A stretch of 14,617 nucleotides of DNA from Chlorobium sp. (GCA_028277485.1 JANQGE010000026.1:1-14617); one strand, 5' to 3'; numbered from the stretch's first letter, positions 6,271-12,879 are shown. Program-made: numbers and translations. The notes: a model not told the origin generated them from the letters alone.

Positions 6271-6294
6271 TCCCAAAAAAGGAGAAGCATCAGT

Positions 6295-6957
6295 ATGAAA
6301 AAAACATCAAAACTCTTTGCCCTCATTGCCGGTATTGTGCTTTTGTTTACCGGAACTGCCAAAGCCGAAGGGTTCGACATCGGCGCAGATGTCGTCAGCC
6401 GGTATGTCTGGAGGGGCACCGATTTCGGGAACTCGGCTGCAGTGCAGCCATGGCTGTCCTACACCTTCCCCGGTATCGGGGTCGAAGTCGGGGCCTGGGG
6501 CTCCTGGGCAGTTGACGGCAACGATGACGGCAATGAAGCCGACCTCTACTTGACCATACCACTCGGGAATTTCAGTTTCACAGTAACCGACTACTTCTTC
6601 CCTGCCTATAACGGTATGGACGATTATCTCGACTGGAGTGAGGACGGCGGCCATGTCGTGGAGCTCAGTGCAGGATTTGAAGCTGAAAACATCAGTCTTC
6701 TTGCCGCGATCAATGTCTTCGGCAACGACACTGAAGATTCGAAATACTTTGAAGCCGGCTATAATTTCTATGACAAGGATGATTACAGTGCCTCGTTCTT
6801 TGTTGGCGGAGGCGATGAGTCCTATACAACTGACGGCGAATTCAATATCGTCAATGTCGGCCTCGCTGTTTCGAAAGATATCTTTTCGGCATCCTACATT
6901 GTCAACCCGGATCAGGAGACCTCTTTCTTCGTTGTTGGCATTACCTTGCAGCCTTAA
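6295..6957 (+). CDS. TorF-family putative outer-membrane porin
   Basis: A 220-residue exported protein. Residues 1-24 form a signal peptide (KKTSK, a hydrophobic core, then GTAKA before the mature EGFDIGADVVSRYVWRG). The mature part alternates polar and hydrophobic residues with many aromatics, as in a small beta-barrel, and ends in a short hydrophobic strand (FFVVGITLQP). The opening SRYVWRGTDFG is typical of the TorF/gcw_chp family of putative porins, which from recall often neighbour glnK-amtB in proteobacteria. The start is fixed by AAGGAG at 6279-6284 and by the signal peptide; the frame is open further up, but that part lies in the structured spacer. A role in passing ammonium through the outer membrane is inference from position. 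Confidence 0.85.
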   Translation: MKKTSKLFALIAGIVLLFTGTAKAEGFDIGADVVSRYVWRGTDFGNSAAVQPWLSYTFPGIGVEVGAWGSWAVDGNDDGNEADLYLTIPLGNFSFTVTDYFFPAYNGMDDYLDWSEDGGHVVELSAGFEAENISLLAAINVFGNDTEDSKYFEAGYNFYDKDDYSASFFVGGGDESYTTDGEFNIVNVGLAVSKDIFSASYIVNPDQETSFFVVGITLQP

Positions 6958-6970
6958 ACACCGGGCACTT

Positions 6971-7047
6971 CTGCCTGCCGAGAATGCTGTTTTCTCCGTT
7001 TGTGTTGCTTCAAATGACAGTTGACGCTCAAGGCAGGCAGTTTTTTT
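6971..7047 (+). terminator. Possible long-loop terminator after torF
   Basis: CTGCCTGCC (6971-6979) and GGCAGGCAG (7032-7040) are perfect inverted 9-mers, and the second is followed directly by seven T residues. The 52-nt loop is unusually long but can hold an inner stem (GAGAA 6981-6985 with TTCTC 6993-6997), so a branched terminator is possible. It begins 13 nt after the torF stop. Confidence 0.45.
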
Positions 7048-7052
7048 CCAAC

Positions 7053-7078
7053 AAAAAACGGGCGGTTGCCCGTTTTTT
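7053..7078. terminator. Bidirectional intrinsic terminator between torF and nikR
   Basis: AAAAAACGGGC (7053-7063) and GCCCGTTTTTT (7068-7078) are perfect inverted 11-mers around a GGTT loop, with A- and T-runs on either side. This is a textbook Rho-independent terminator. It closes the amtB-glnK-torF unit and insulates nikR, whose operator begins 30 nt further on. Confidence 0.9.
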
Positions 7079-7107
7079 ACTTCCCTTTCTGCAACAATTG
7101 CAAAAAA

Positions 7108-7134
7108 GTGTTACCTTTCAGAAAAAAGTAACAC
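7108..7134. promoter_or_regulatory. NikR operator overlapping the nikR translation start region
   Basis: GTGTTAC (7108-7114) and GTAACAC (7128-7134) are perfect inverted 7-mers separated by 13 nt. NikR is a ribbon-helix-helix tetramer that binds two distant half-sites; from recall, comparative studies of nickel regulons outside enterobacteria report GTGTTAC-type half-sites with about this spacing. The site ends two bases before the nikR ATG, so bound NikR would cover the ribosome-binding region as well as block transcription. No convincing -35/-10 pair is seen in the 29 nt between the terminator and the operator. Confidence 0.85.
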
Positions 7135-7136
7135 CG

Positions 7137-7535
7137 ATGAAACGATTCGGAGTCTCGCTCGAAGACGACCTGCTTGAAAAGCTGGACGAACTGGTCGAGA
7201 GTCATAAATTCCCTAATCGATCTCAGGCAATACGGTTCCTTGTCCGCAAGCATATGGCTGAGGAACAGTGGGAGACCGGACAGAAAGTCAGCGGCTGCCT
7301 TGTCCTGGTGTATGATCATCACAAATCCGATCTCCAAAACAAACTGACCGCCATCCAGCATGATGCCCATCATCTCGTGCTCTGCTGCCAGCATGTTCAC
7401 CTTGACCATAACAACTGTATCGAAACCATAACGCTCAAGGGGAAAGCAACAGAGTTGCGCGAACTTGCGGACAGACTGATTGCCGTCAAGGGAATTATCC
7501 ATGGGGAGCTCGTGATGAGTGTGTTAAAACAATGA
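7137..7535 (+). CDS. nikR: Nickel-responsive transcriptional regulator NikR
   Basis: Nickel-binding repressor of nickel uptake genes. The 132-residue protein has an N-terminal ribbon-helix-helix domain (MKRFGVSLEDDLLEKLDELV, then NRSQAIRFLVRK at 27-38) and a C-terminal ACT-like metal domain. The high-affinity nickel ligands of E. coli NikR (H76, H87, H89, C95) align with H75, H86, H88 and C94 here, so all are kept. The start is set by homology at the ribbon strand; the frame is open upstream but would run through the operator and terminator. No Shine-Dalgarno is visible because the operator occupies that place. The product probably represses its own gene. The transporter genes follow after a 214-nt gap holding a repeat element. 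Confidence 0.96.
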   Translation: MKRFGVSLEDDLLEKLDELVESHKFPNRSQAIRFLVRKHMAEEQWETGQKVSGCLVLVYDHHKSDLQNKLTAIQHDAHHLVLCCQHVHLDHNNCIETITLKGKATELRELADRLIAVKGIIHGELVMSVLKQ

Positions 7536-7540
7536 GTCAA

Positions 7541-7657
7541 GGGCACCTCTATTAATTTGTTGCGCGCCCTGATTACTTCGTTGGGCGGATAGGAGAAGGT
7601 TTCTGCGCTCCGTCCGCCTTGTACTCAAGCCGCTCACGACAGTTAATAGAGGTGCCC
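7541..7657. repeat. Complete copy of the small inverted-repeat (MITE-like) element
   Basis: GGGCACCTCTATTAA (7541-7555) and TTAATAGAGGTGCCC (7643-7657) are perfect 15-bp terminal inverted repeats enclosing an 87-bp core with no coding capacity. Related copies lie at 2-119 and 11695-11778. It starts 5 nt after the nikR stop and sits between nikR and nikM. No transposase or clear target-site duplication is visible. As RNA the ends could pair, bringing the flanks together. It could be a non-autonomous element moved by a transposase elsewhere, or a REP-like intergenic repeat. Confidence 0.8.
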
Positions 7658-7699
7658 TCCAAAAGACAGAGTAAGCATAAAACTATAAAGGCCATTTAG

Positions 7700-7740
7700 C
7701 AATCAGGCTATCCAGCTATCCAACCATCAAGCCGCCAAGC
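7700..7740. repeat. Degenerate 8-nt tandem units before nikM
   Basis: CAATCAGG, CTATCCAG, CTATCCAA, CCATCAAG and CCGCCAAG follow one another, five related 8-nt units ending 9 nt before the nikM start. They leave no room for a normal ribosome-binding site within the array; none is seen in the remaining ACAAACAGC either. Confidence 0.5.
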
Positions 7741-7749
7741 ACAAACAGC

Positions 7750-8346
7750 ATGCACATATCTGAAGGAATCCTTCCTCTAACCACTCTGGCAGGAGGTTAT
7801 GCCGCAAGCACTGTAGGCGTAATAACCGGACTGAGAAAAATCCGGGATGAACAGGTTATCAGAACAGCAATGATGTCTTCTGCATTTTTCGTCGCCTCGC
7901 TCATTCACATTCCGCTTGGACCGACAAACATTCATCTGGTCCTGAACGGGTTCACGGGACTCCTTACCGGTTGGTCGTGTTTTATCGCCATTGGCATAGC
8001 CCTGTTCCTGCAAGCGCTGCTGTTCCAGTTCGGGGGCATAACGACCCTCGGCATCAACACGCTCAATATGGCGCTTCCCGCTATTGTTTGTTTTCTGGTC
8101 TTTTCACCGTTTCTCGTAAACAAAAAAATCCCTGTTGTTCTGACCGGATTTCTCAGCGGGTTTTTATCGGTCTTTCTAAGTTCTCTGTTTCTGAGCCTGT
8201 CATTGGTTACGGCAGGAAACCCCTTTATTCCAGCAGCAACGCTTGTTTTTGCGGCGAATATACCCTTGATGTTCATTGACGGACTGATTACCGCTTTTGC
8301 CCTTCAGTTTATTGACACTGTTAAACCGGAAATGCTCATCCCATGA
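7750..8346 (+). CDS. nikM: Nickel/cobalt ECF transporter substrate-binding subunit NikM (CbiM family)
   Basis: Integral membrane protein that binds the metal ion in an energy-coupling-factor transporter. The 198-residue product begins MHISEG, in which the amino terminus and His2 form the metal site in the family. A further ligand motif, GPTNIH, places H62 where the third histidine is expected. About six hydrophobic helices follow. The ATG is fixed because Met1-His2 is functionally required. The stop overlaps the nikL start by 4 nt, so translation is coupled. Nickel rather than cobalt is inferred from nikR upstream and nikL downstream; by sequence alone it could be called cbiM. Confidence 0.93.
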   Translation: MHISEGILPLTTLAGGYAASTVGVITGLRKIRDEQVIRTAMMSSAFFVASLIHIPLGPTNIHLVLNGFTGLLTGWSCFIAIGIALFLQALLFQFGGITTLGINTLNMALPAIVCFLVFSPFLVNKKIPVVLTGFLSGFLSVFLSSLFLSLSLVTAGNPFIPAATLVFAANIPLMFIDGLITAFALQFIDTVKPEMLIP

Positions 8347-8789
8347 AACGCACTTGCATGTTTGTTGTCCTGATGCTCCACATGTTCGCATCAAATGACG
8401 CTTTCGCCCATAAAACCAGCCTTTTGTGCCGATTCGAAGGTACCGCACTGCACGGGGAAGGGTACTTCTCCGGGGGCAGTCCGGTAAAAAACGGTGTGAT
8501 AAACATCTATGACCTGAAAAGTGGGAAGAGACTTGTTTCAACCGTTACGTCCGACGAGGGAACGTTTGTAGTATCCCTTGAAAACAAGGTGCCCGTCAAG
8601 GTTGTCCTGGATGCAGGACAGGGGCACCGGGCAACCTGGACATGGGATGGGGCAGCCGAACAGGCTGAATCGGCGGAACACGGCCACACAGATGCCGAAA
8701 ACCCTGTGATAGCCATCGGATCGGGGCTGGCGTTGATCGCGGTTCTCTTCGGACTGTTGTATCTTTGGAAACGGCGCCATGCGGCTTGA
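8343..8789 (+). CDS. nikL: NikL-like accessory subunit of the nickel transporter
   Basis: A 148-residue protein with a signal peptide (about 1-22, ending DAFA before HKTS), an extracytoplasmic domain of about 85 residues that looks like a small carboxypeptidase-regulatory (Ig-like) fold, a His/Glu-rich linker (AEQAESAEHGHTDAEN, about 106-121), and one C-terminal membrane helix followed by KRRH. It takes the place of CbiN/NikN. This architecture matches the NikL component recalled for nickel-type ECF loci. The new N-terminal histidine (H23) and the HGH cluster could bind metal. It overlaps nikM by 4 nt and nikQ by 11 nt. Confidence 0.75.
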   Translation: MKRTCMFVVLMLHMFASNDAFAHKTSLLCRFEGTALHGEGYFSGGSPVKNGVINIYDLKSGKRLVSTVTSDEGTFVVSLENKVPVKVVLDAGQGHRATWTWDGAAEQAESAEHGHTDAENPVIAIGSGLALIAVLFGLLYLWKRRHAA

Positions 8790-9519
8790 AGCTTTCTCCA
8801 ACGGCAACAGCATTCTGCACAAGCTGGATCCGAGAGTAAAAATCCTGGCTTATCTTCCTCTGATAACGCTCACGGCTTTAAGTACAGAACTCCGTCAAGC
8901 ATCCCTCTCTTTTGCAGCCGGCACTATCACGATCTACCTGGCAAAAGTTTACGGCTGCCTTCTGGTTCAAAGACTTGCCGTCGTCAACGTTTTCATGGTT
9001 TTTCTCTGGCTGACGCTTCCACTGAGCATTCCGGGAGAAACGGTCTGGACAGCCGGCTCCCTGCGGATTTCACGAGAAGGCCTGGCACTGTCTTTGCTCA
9101 TCACGATCAAGACGAACGCCATAGCGCTGTATACCGTTTCCTTGTTAGGCACAACCACGATCACTGCCTTGTCGCACGCACTGCAGCACCTGCGCGTTCC
9201 GGGCAGGCTGGTCACGGTGTTCTATTTTTTTTACCGTTATATAGGCGTCATAACGGACGAATACGAGAAAATGCTGCGCATGCTCCAGGCGAGAGGATTT
9301 CGGTCAACAACCAGCATTCACACCGTACGGGTATACGCATACTTCATAGGAATGCTTTTCGTTAAAAGTTACGAACGATCGGAGAGAGCTTACAGCGCAC
9401 TTCTGATGCGGGGTTTTACCGGAGGATTTCCTCTCCTGGCTCATTTCACTTTCCAAAGACGGGATTTGGTCTTTGCTTGTTTCATGACCAGCCTGTTTCT
9501 GACAATCATGCTGTTATGA
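8779..9519 (+). CDS. nikQ: ECF transporter transmembrane subunit NikQ (CbiQ family)
   Basis: The T component that couples the ATPase to the metal-binding subunit. The 246-residue protein opens with the typical HKLDPRVKILAYLPLI segment (14-29), has about five membrane helices, and carries the two coupling motifs: A171-R172-G173 in MLQARGFR, and M210-R211-G212 in ALLMRGFTG. The second has Met in place of the commoner Ala but keeps the Arg that touches the ATPase. It overlaps nikL by 11 nt and nikO by 4 nt (ATGA). Assignment to the CbiQ family is secure; the metal is inferred from context. Confidence 0.93.
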   Translation: MRLEAFSNGNSILHKLDPRVKILAYLPLITLTALSTELRQASLSFAAGTITIYLAKVYGCLLVQRLAVVNVFMVFLWLTLPLSIPGETVWTAGSLRISREGLALSLLITIKTNAIALYTVSLLGTTTITALSHALQHLRVPGRLVTVFYFFYRYIGVITDEYEKMLRMLQARGFRSTTSIHTVRVYAYFIGMLFVKSYERSERAYSALLMRGFTGGFPLLAHFTFQRRDLVFACFMTSLFLTIMLL

Positions 9520-10166
9520 CGTGCATAAAGGCAGACAATCTGAATTTTTCCTATCCCGGCGATGTTGAGGTCTTTCATAACCTGAACCTGTCGGTCGGCA
9601 ACGGAGAAAAGGCCGGCATAACCGGTCCGAACGGCACGGGGAAAAGCACCCTTTTGCTGCTTCTAATGGGCCTGCTTAAACAGGAATCGGGAAACATCAG
9701 TCTCTGGGGCGAGTCAGTTGAAACTTCAGACGATTTCAGAAAAGCCCGGTTGAGAACCGGTTTTTTATTCCAGGATCCGGACGACCAGCTCTTCTGCCCC
9801 ACTGTCGAGGAGGATATTGCCTTCACGCTTCTGAACAGAGGAGTATCGAGAGCTAAAGCCCGTGAAAAAGTCGATAAGCTTTGTGAGACCTTCTGTATCG
9901 GACATCTGAAAAAGAGAGTCCCCTTTCACCTGTCATGGGGACAGAAACGCCTTGTTTCACTGGCAGGCGCTCTGGTTGCCGAACCTGAGTTGCTCCTGCT
10001 TGACGAGCCTACTGCCGGGGTGGATGACAGAGTGATCGAAACAATACTGGCCTATCTCGAAGGTTTCAGCGGCACCATGCTTATATCCTCTCACGACAAG
10101 GATTTTCTCGACCACATATGCACGAGCCGTTATGTATTGACAAATAAACGTCTTGAGGAATGCTGA
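9516..10166 (+). CDS. nikO: ECF transporter ATP-binding subunit NikO (CbiO family)
   Basis: ABC ATPase that drives metal import. In 216 residues it shows an A-loop Tyr13, Walker A GPNGTGKST (37-45), a Q-loop FQDPDDQLF (Q86), a signature motif reading LSWGQKR (139-145), Walker B LLLLDEPT (159-166), a D-loop, and the switch His193 in SSHD. The signature has Trp where the consensus LSGGQ has the first Gly. It lacks the C-terminal extension found in larger CbiO proteins. The start is the ATG that overlaps the nikQ stop; an upstream in-frame start at 9477 would run inside nikQ and is not needed. It is the last gene of nikMLQO. Confidence 0.95.
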   Translation: MTCIKADNLNFSYPGDVEVFHNLNLSVGNGEKAGITGPNGTGKSTLLLLLMGLLKQESGNISLWGESVETSDDFRKARLRTGFLFQDPDDQLFCPTVEEDIAFTLLNRGVSRAKAREKVDKLCETFCIGHLKKRVPFHLSWGQKRLVSLAGALVAEPELLLLDEPTAGVDDRVIETILAYLEGFSGTMLISSHDKDFLDHICTSRYVLTNKRLEEC

Positions 10167-10212
10167 AAAGAAAAATCGGCTTTTTGAAAAGAGGTGACAA
10201 ATAATTACTGCG

Positions 10213-10235
10213 TTTTTTGACTTTTGAATTTTGAC
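10213..10235. repeat. Heptad repeat fragment between nikO and the GNAT-like gene
   Basis: TTTTGAC (10215-10221), TTTTGAA (10222-10228) and TTTTGAC (10229-10235) are three tandem 7-nt units in the 76-nt space between convergent genes. TTTTGAATTTTGAC also occurs at 3648-3661 within the larger array. The space shows only a weak A/T hairpin around 10173-10187 and no good terminator. Confidence 0.6.
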
Positions 10236-10242
10236 CTTACCT

Positions 10243-11376
10243 TTACAATTCCTTCTCGTACATCACATACTCTTTATAAGGCATTCCACCGATCACTTTT
10301 GCAAGTTTGCTCATAGCTTCATTGGATTTAAGTACCCAGCTCATTTCGCTTGAGTAAAGACCGTACTTCCCCCCATATTCGGAAATATGGGCATTGAGCA
10401 TGCTGTCGATGCCCTTGTTGCGGTATTCCGGCAGTACCCCCATCGTTATGGTCCTGAACGCCGAAATGTTTCTGCCGTACCACCAGAACTTCAGAAATCC
10501 CCAGGGAGTAAAAGGGTTGCCGTTTACATGTTTGAGCGGGATATTCATGTCGGGCAGGGTCAGTGAAAAACCGATAGGCTTGCCGTTTTTGTCTTCCACA
10601 AAGTAAATGAAGTGTTCCTTGGCTATAGGCTTCATGCTTTTGGTAAGAAAATCAAATTCCCTGTCGGTCACCGGCACAAACCCCCAGTTCTTTTCCCACG
10701 CTTTGTTGTAAATATCTTTTATCTTTGCCACTTCATTTTTGAAATCTTTCATGTTGATCGTTCTGATCGAGAGCTGCTCGCGCTTCATGATATGCTGCGC
10801 GATCCTGCTGAGACGCTTGATATCGATAAGATCCTGATCGATATACCATGCAAGAAGCTCCTGACCCACCCTGTGCCCGGCGTTTGTAACAAGGTTATTG
10901 TAATACTGAGGATTGTAAAGCATCAGAAATACCGGCGAACTGTCAAAACCTTTTACCAGCATGCCGCATTGATCATTCATCGAAGGATTGGCCGGTCCCC
11001 TCATGGCATCGAGCCCTTTTGCCCTGAGCCAATGCGCAGCCGCCTCAAAAAGAGCATCGGCAACCTTCTGATCATTGATGCATTCAAAAAATCCCCAGAA
11101 CCCCACCCGGTCATTGTGGAACTCGTTATGCCGGCGGTTCTCTACGGCAGCAATAGTCCCTGCCATCCGCCCGTCCTTCCATGCGGTAAACATGGCAAGG
11201 TCTGCATGGTCATACAGCGGATATACCTCCTTGTCGAGTGTTTTCATGTAGTCGGAGACAACAGGCGGCACCCAATACTTGTTCAGCTCGGGACTCCTGC
11301 GATAGACCTTCCAGGGAAACTTTACAAACTGTTTTCTTTCTTTCCTGCTTTGAACACGTCTGATCTCAACCGCCAT
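10243..11376 (-). CDS. Conserved protein with GNAT-type acyltransferase fold, function unknown
   Basis: A soluble 377-residue protein with no signal peptide or membrane helix. The general character is that of the YghO-type family of large GNAT-like proteins: an N-terminal half starting MAVEIRRVQSRKERKQFVKFPW and containing MRGPANPSMNDQCGMLV (about 125-141), and a C-terminal half with a typical acetyl-CoA region, including TITMGVLPEYRNKGIDSMLN (about 310-329), where the R-x-K-G-I segment resembles the pyrophosphate-binding loop. Some bacterial N-acyltransferases, possibly including ceramide synthases, have a related build, but nothing here shows the substrate. It is convergent with nikO and lies downstream of the DUF2892 gene, separated from it by a terminator, so it probably has its own promoter. 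No Shine-Dalgarno is clear. Confidence 0.75.
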   Translation of the reverse strand: MAVEIRRVQSRKERKQFVKFPWKVYRRSPELNKYWVPPVVSDYMKTLDKEVYPLYDHADLAMFTAWKDGRMAGTIAAVENRRHNEFHNDRVGFWGFFECINDQKVADALFEAAAHWLRAKGLDAMRGPANPSMNDQCGMLVKGFDSSPVFLMLYNPQYYNNLVTNAGHRVGQELLAWYIDQDLIDIKRLSRIAQHIMKREQLSIRTINMKDFKNEVAKIKDIYNKAWEKNWGFVPVTDREFDFLTKSMKPIAKEHFIYFVEDKNGKPIGFSLTLPDMNIPLKHVNGNPFTPWGFLKFWWYGRNISAFRTITMGVLPEYRNKGIDSMLNAHISEYGGKYGLYSSEMSWVLKSNEAMSKLAKVIGGMPYKEYVMYEKEL

Positions 11377-11411
11377 AACAACGCTGGTCGGGGTTAAAAA
11401 AGCTGTTACAT

Positions 11412-11440
11412 TAAAAACAAAACCCCCTGAAAAAGGGGGC
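11412..11440 (-). terminator. Intrinsic terminator after the DUF2892 gene
   Basis: CCCCCT (11423-11428) and AGGGGG (11434-11439) form a 6-bp G/C stem with a 5-nt loop. Read on the minus strand it is followed by TTTTGTTTTT. It lies 27 nt beyond the DUF2892 stop and ends transcription before the next minus-strand gene. Confidence 0.85.
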
Positions 11441-11466
11441 TTTGCAAAAATCCTGTAGGGCCCGTC

Positions 11467-11670
11467 CTACTTGAATGCGTTTCCGGGCTCGACACCGGCA
11501 GCTTTCAGAATCTTGGCCAGAGGACAGAACCCGGTAAAGGCAGCCTGAAACATGTTCAAACCAACGAAACCGGTCAACCAATACCAGTAGGGGCTAACAT
11601 AATAACCAAGCAGCAAACTCACCAGAATCATGGCCCCGGCAACCGCGAAAACCAGACGATCTATGTTCAT
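11467..11670 (-). CDS. Small DUF2892 (YgaP-like) inner-membrane protein
   Basis: A 67-residue protein with two hydrophobic helices (about 5-23 and 28-45) around a YYVSPYWYW turn, followed by NMFQAAFTGFCPLAKILKAAGV. This is the pattern of DUF2892 proteins, which are often found fused to or near rhodaneses; the FTGFCP cysteine is characteristic. Function is unknown; links to sulfur or redox handling are only suggested by the family. The start is chosen at the Met preceded by GGAGAG at suitable distance. The frame remains open to 11721, but that part enters the repeat element at 11695-11778. It is a single gene with its own terminator. Confidence 0.85.
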   Translation of the reverse strand: MNIDRLVFAVAGAMILVSLLLGYYVSPYWYWLTGFVGLNMFQAAFTGFCPLAKILKAAGVEPGNAFK

Positions 11671-11694
11671 GTTTGTACTCTCCGTTATAGTTAT

Positions 11695-11778
11695 GGACAC
11701 TTCTATTAATTTGTTGCGCACCCTGATTACTTCGTTGGCCGGTGCTCAAGGTGCTCACGACAATTTATAGAGGTGCCC
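11695..11778. repeat. Shortened copy of the inverted-repeat element
   Basis: The left arm GGACACTTCTATTAATTTG (11695-11713), continuing through GTTGCGCACCCTGATTACTTCGTTGG to 11739, matches 7541-7585 with a few substitutions. The right end TTTATAGAGGTGCCC (11764-11778) matches the right terminus with one change. The middle is shorter than in the 117-bp copy. It lies between the aroG-type gene and the DUF2892 gene, close upstream of the latter's start. The flanks TTATAGTTATGG and TTATATGTTATGG are similar, but I cannot show a true target duplication. Confidence 0.8.
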
Positions 11779-11811
11779 CCTTATATGTTATGGGCTTTAC
11801 GTTGCAACTAA

Positions 11812-12879
11812 TCACGCTTCGGCCTTGGAAAACACGGCATGCAGCTTCATGGCTCCGTCACGAAGCAGTTCGGCCGTCTCCTCCCAGGAAATACAGGCAT
11901 CGGTGACCGAAATCCCGTATTGCAATGTTGAAGGATCTTCAGGGAAAGGCTGATTGCCGCAGAAAAGATTGCTTTCAATCATCACACCGAGAATGCTCAT
12001 GGTACCGCTGACCCGCTGCTCAATAATACTGTTCCATACCTTTGACTGCTGTTCATGTTTTTTGCCTGAATTGGCATGGCTGCAATCCACCAGAATATTC
12101 TTGGAAAGCCCGGCCTTTTCAAGGCGCCGCTCGGCATCTGTGATGTTTTCCGCATCATAGTTGGGGCGTCCCGAACCTCCGCGAAGCACCATATGACCAA
12201 ACGGGTTGCCTGTTGTCGTAACGACACTGCTGTGACCATCTACGTCGATCCCCAGGAAACTGTGCGGATGCATTGCCGAACGTATGGCATCTATGGCAAC
12301 CTGTACCCTGCCGTCAGTGGAGTTCTTGAAACCTACCGGCATCGATAAGCCGCTCGCCATCTGACGGTGCGTCTGCGACTCGATGGTCCTCGCACCGATC
12401 GCAGCCCAACTCACAAGGTCGGCAACATACTGAGGAGTAAACGGATCAAGAAACTCTATCGCTGCCGGTAACCCCAATGTATTGATATCGAGCAAGAGTT
12501 TCCGGGCATAATACAATCCGTGCTCTATATCAAATGACCCGTCAAGGTGAGGATCGTTGATGAAACCTTTCCAGCCGATTGTTGTTCTGGGTTTTTCAAA
12601 ATATACCCGCATGATGATACAAAGATCATCCTGCAGTTCTTCACGCAATTCTTTTAAACGGCAGGCATATTCCAGCGCTGCATTGATGTCATGAATGGAA
12701 CAAGGGCCGACGATAACCAGAAGCCTGGGGTCATCGCCGGTTAAAACAGCCTCTATTTCGCGGCGTCCTTTAGTGACAGTCCCGGCAACAGCCTCCGTTA
12801 CCGGAAGCTTTTCTTTAAGCCACCGGGGAGTGGTCAACCGCTTGACACTTGAAACCCTTATATCCTGTAACCGCAGCAT
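11812..12879 (-). CDS. aroG: 3-deoxy-7-phosphoheptulonate (DAHP) synthase, class I, AroF/G/H type
   Basis: Catalyses phosphoenolpyruvate + erythrose 4-phosphate to DAHP, the first step of the shikimate pathway, in the cytoplasm. The 355-residue length matches the E. coli enzymes. Visible motifs include GPCSIHD (58-64), RVYFEKPRTTIGWKG (91-105), EFLDP (142-146), GARTIESQTHRQMASG (162-177), GFKNSTDG (183-190), RGGSGRPNY (233-241), DCSHANSGKK (265-274) and VTDACI (325-330). The metal ligands of AroG (Cys61, His268, Glu302, Asp326) correspond to C60, H268, E302 and D327. Which aromatic amino acid inhibits it cannot be read reliably. The symbol is used for the family; aroF or aroH is possible. A good promoter lies upstream; the Shine-Dalgarno is weak. 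Confidence 0.95.
   Translation of the reverse strand: MLRLQDIRVSSVKRLTTPRWLKEKLPVTEAVAGTVTKGRREIEAVLTGDDPRLLVIVGPCSIHDINAALEYACRLKELREELQDDLCIIMRVYFEKPRTTIGWKGFINDPHLDGSFDIEHGLYYARKLLLDINTLGLPAAIEFLDPFTPQYVADLVSWAAIGARTIESQTHRQMASGLSMPVGFKNSTDGRVQVAIDAIRSAMHPHSFLGIDVDGHSSVVTTTGNPFGHMVLRGGSGRPNYDAENITDAERRLEKAGLSKNILVDCSHANSGKKHEQQSKVWNSIIEQRVSGTMSILGVMIESNLFCGNQPFPEDPSTLQYGISVTDACISWEETAELLRDGAMKLHAVFSKAEA

Noticed and set aside
6145..6294. Upstream extension of torF to 6145
   Set aside because: It would overlap the end of glnK and cross both hairpins; the start at 6295 has a good AAGGAG and begins a proper signal peptide.
7541..7657. Target-site duplication for the inverted-repeat element
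   Set aside because: The flanks GTCAA and TCCAA are only loosely similar; not enough to claim a duplication.
11671..11721. N-terminal extension of the DUF2892 protein
   Set aside because: The added residues come partly from the repeat element, and the internal Met at 11670 has the better ribosome-binding site and matches the family length.
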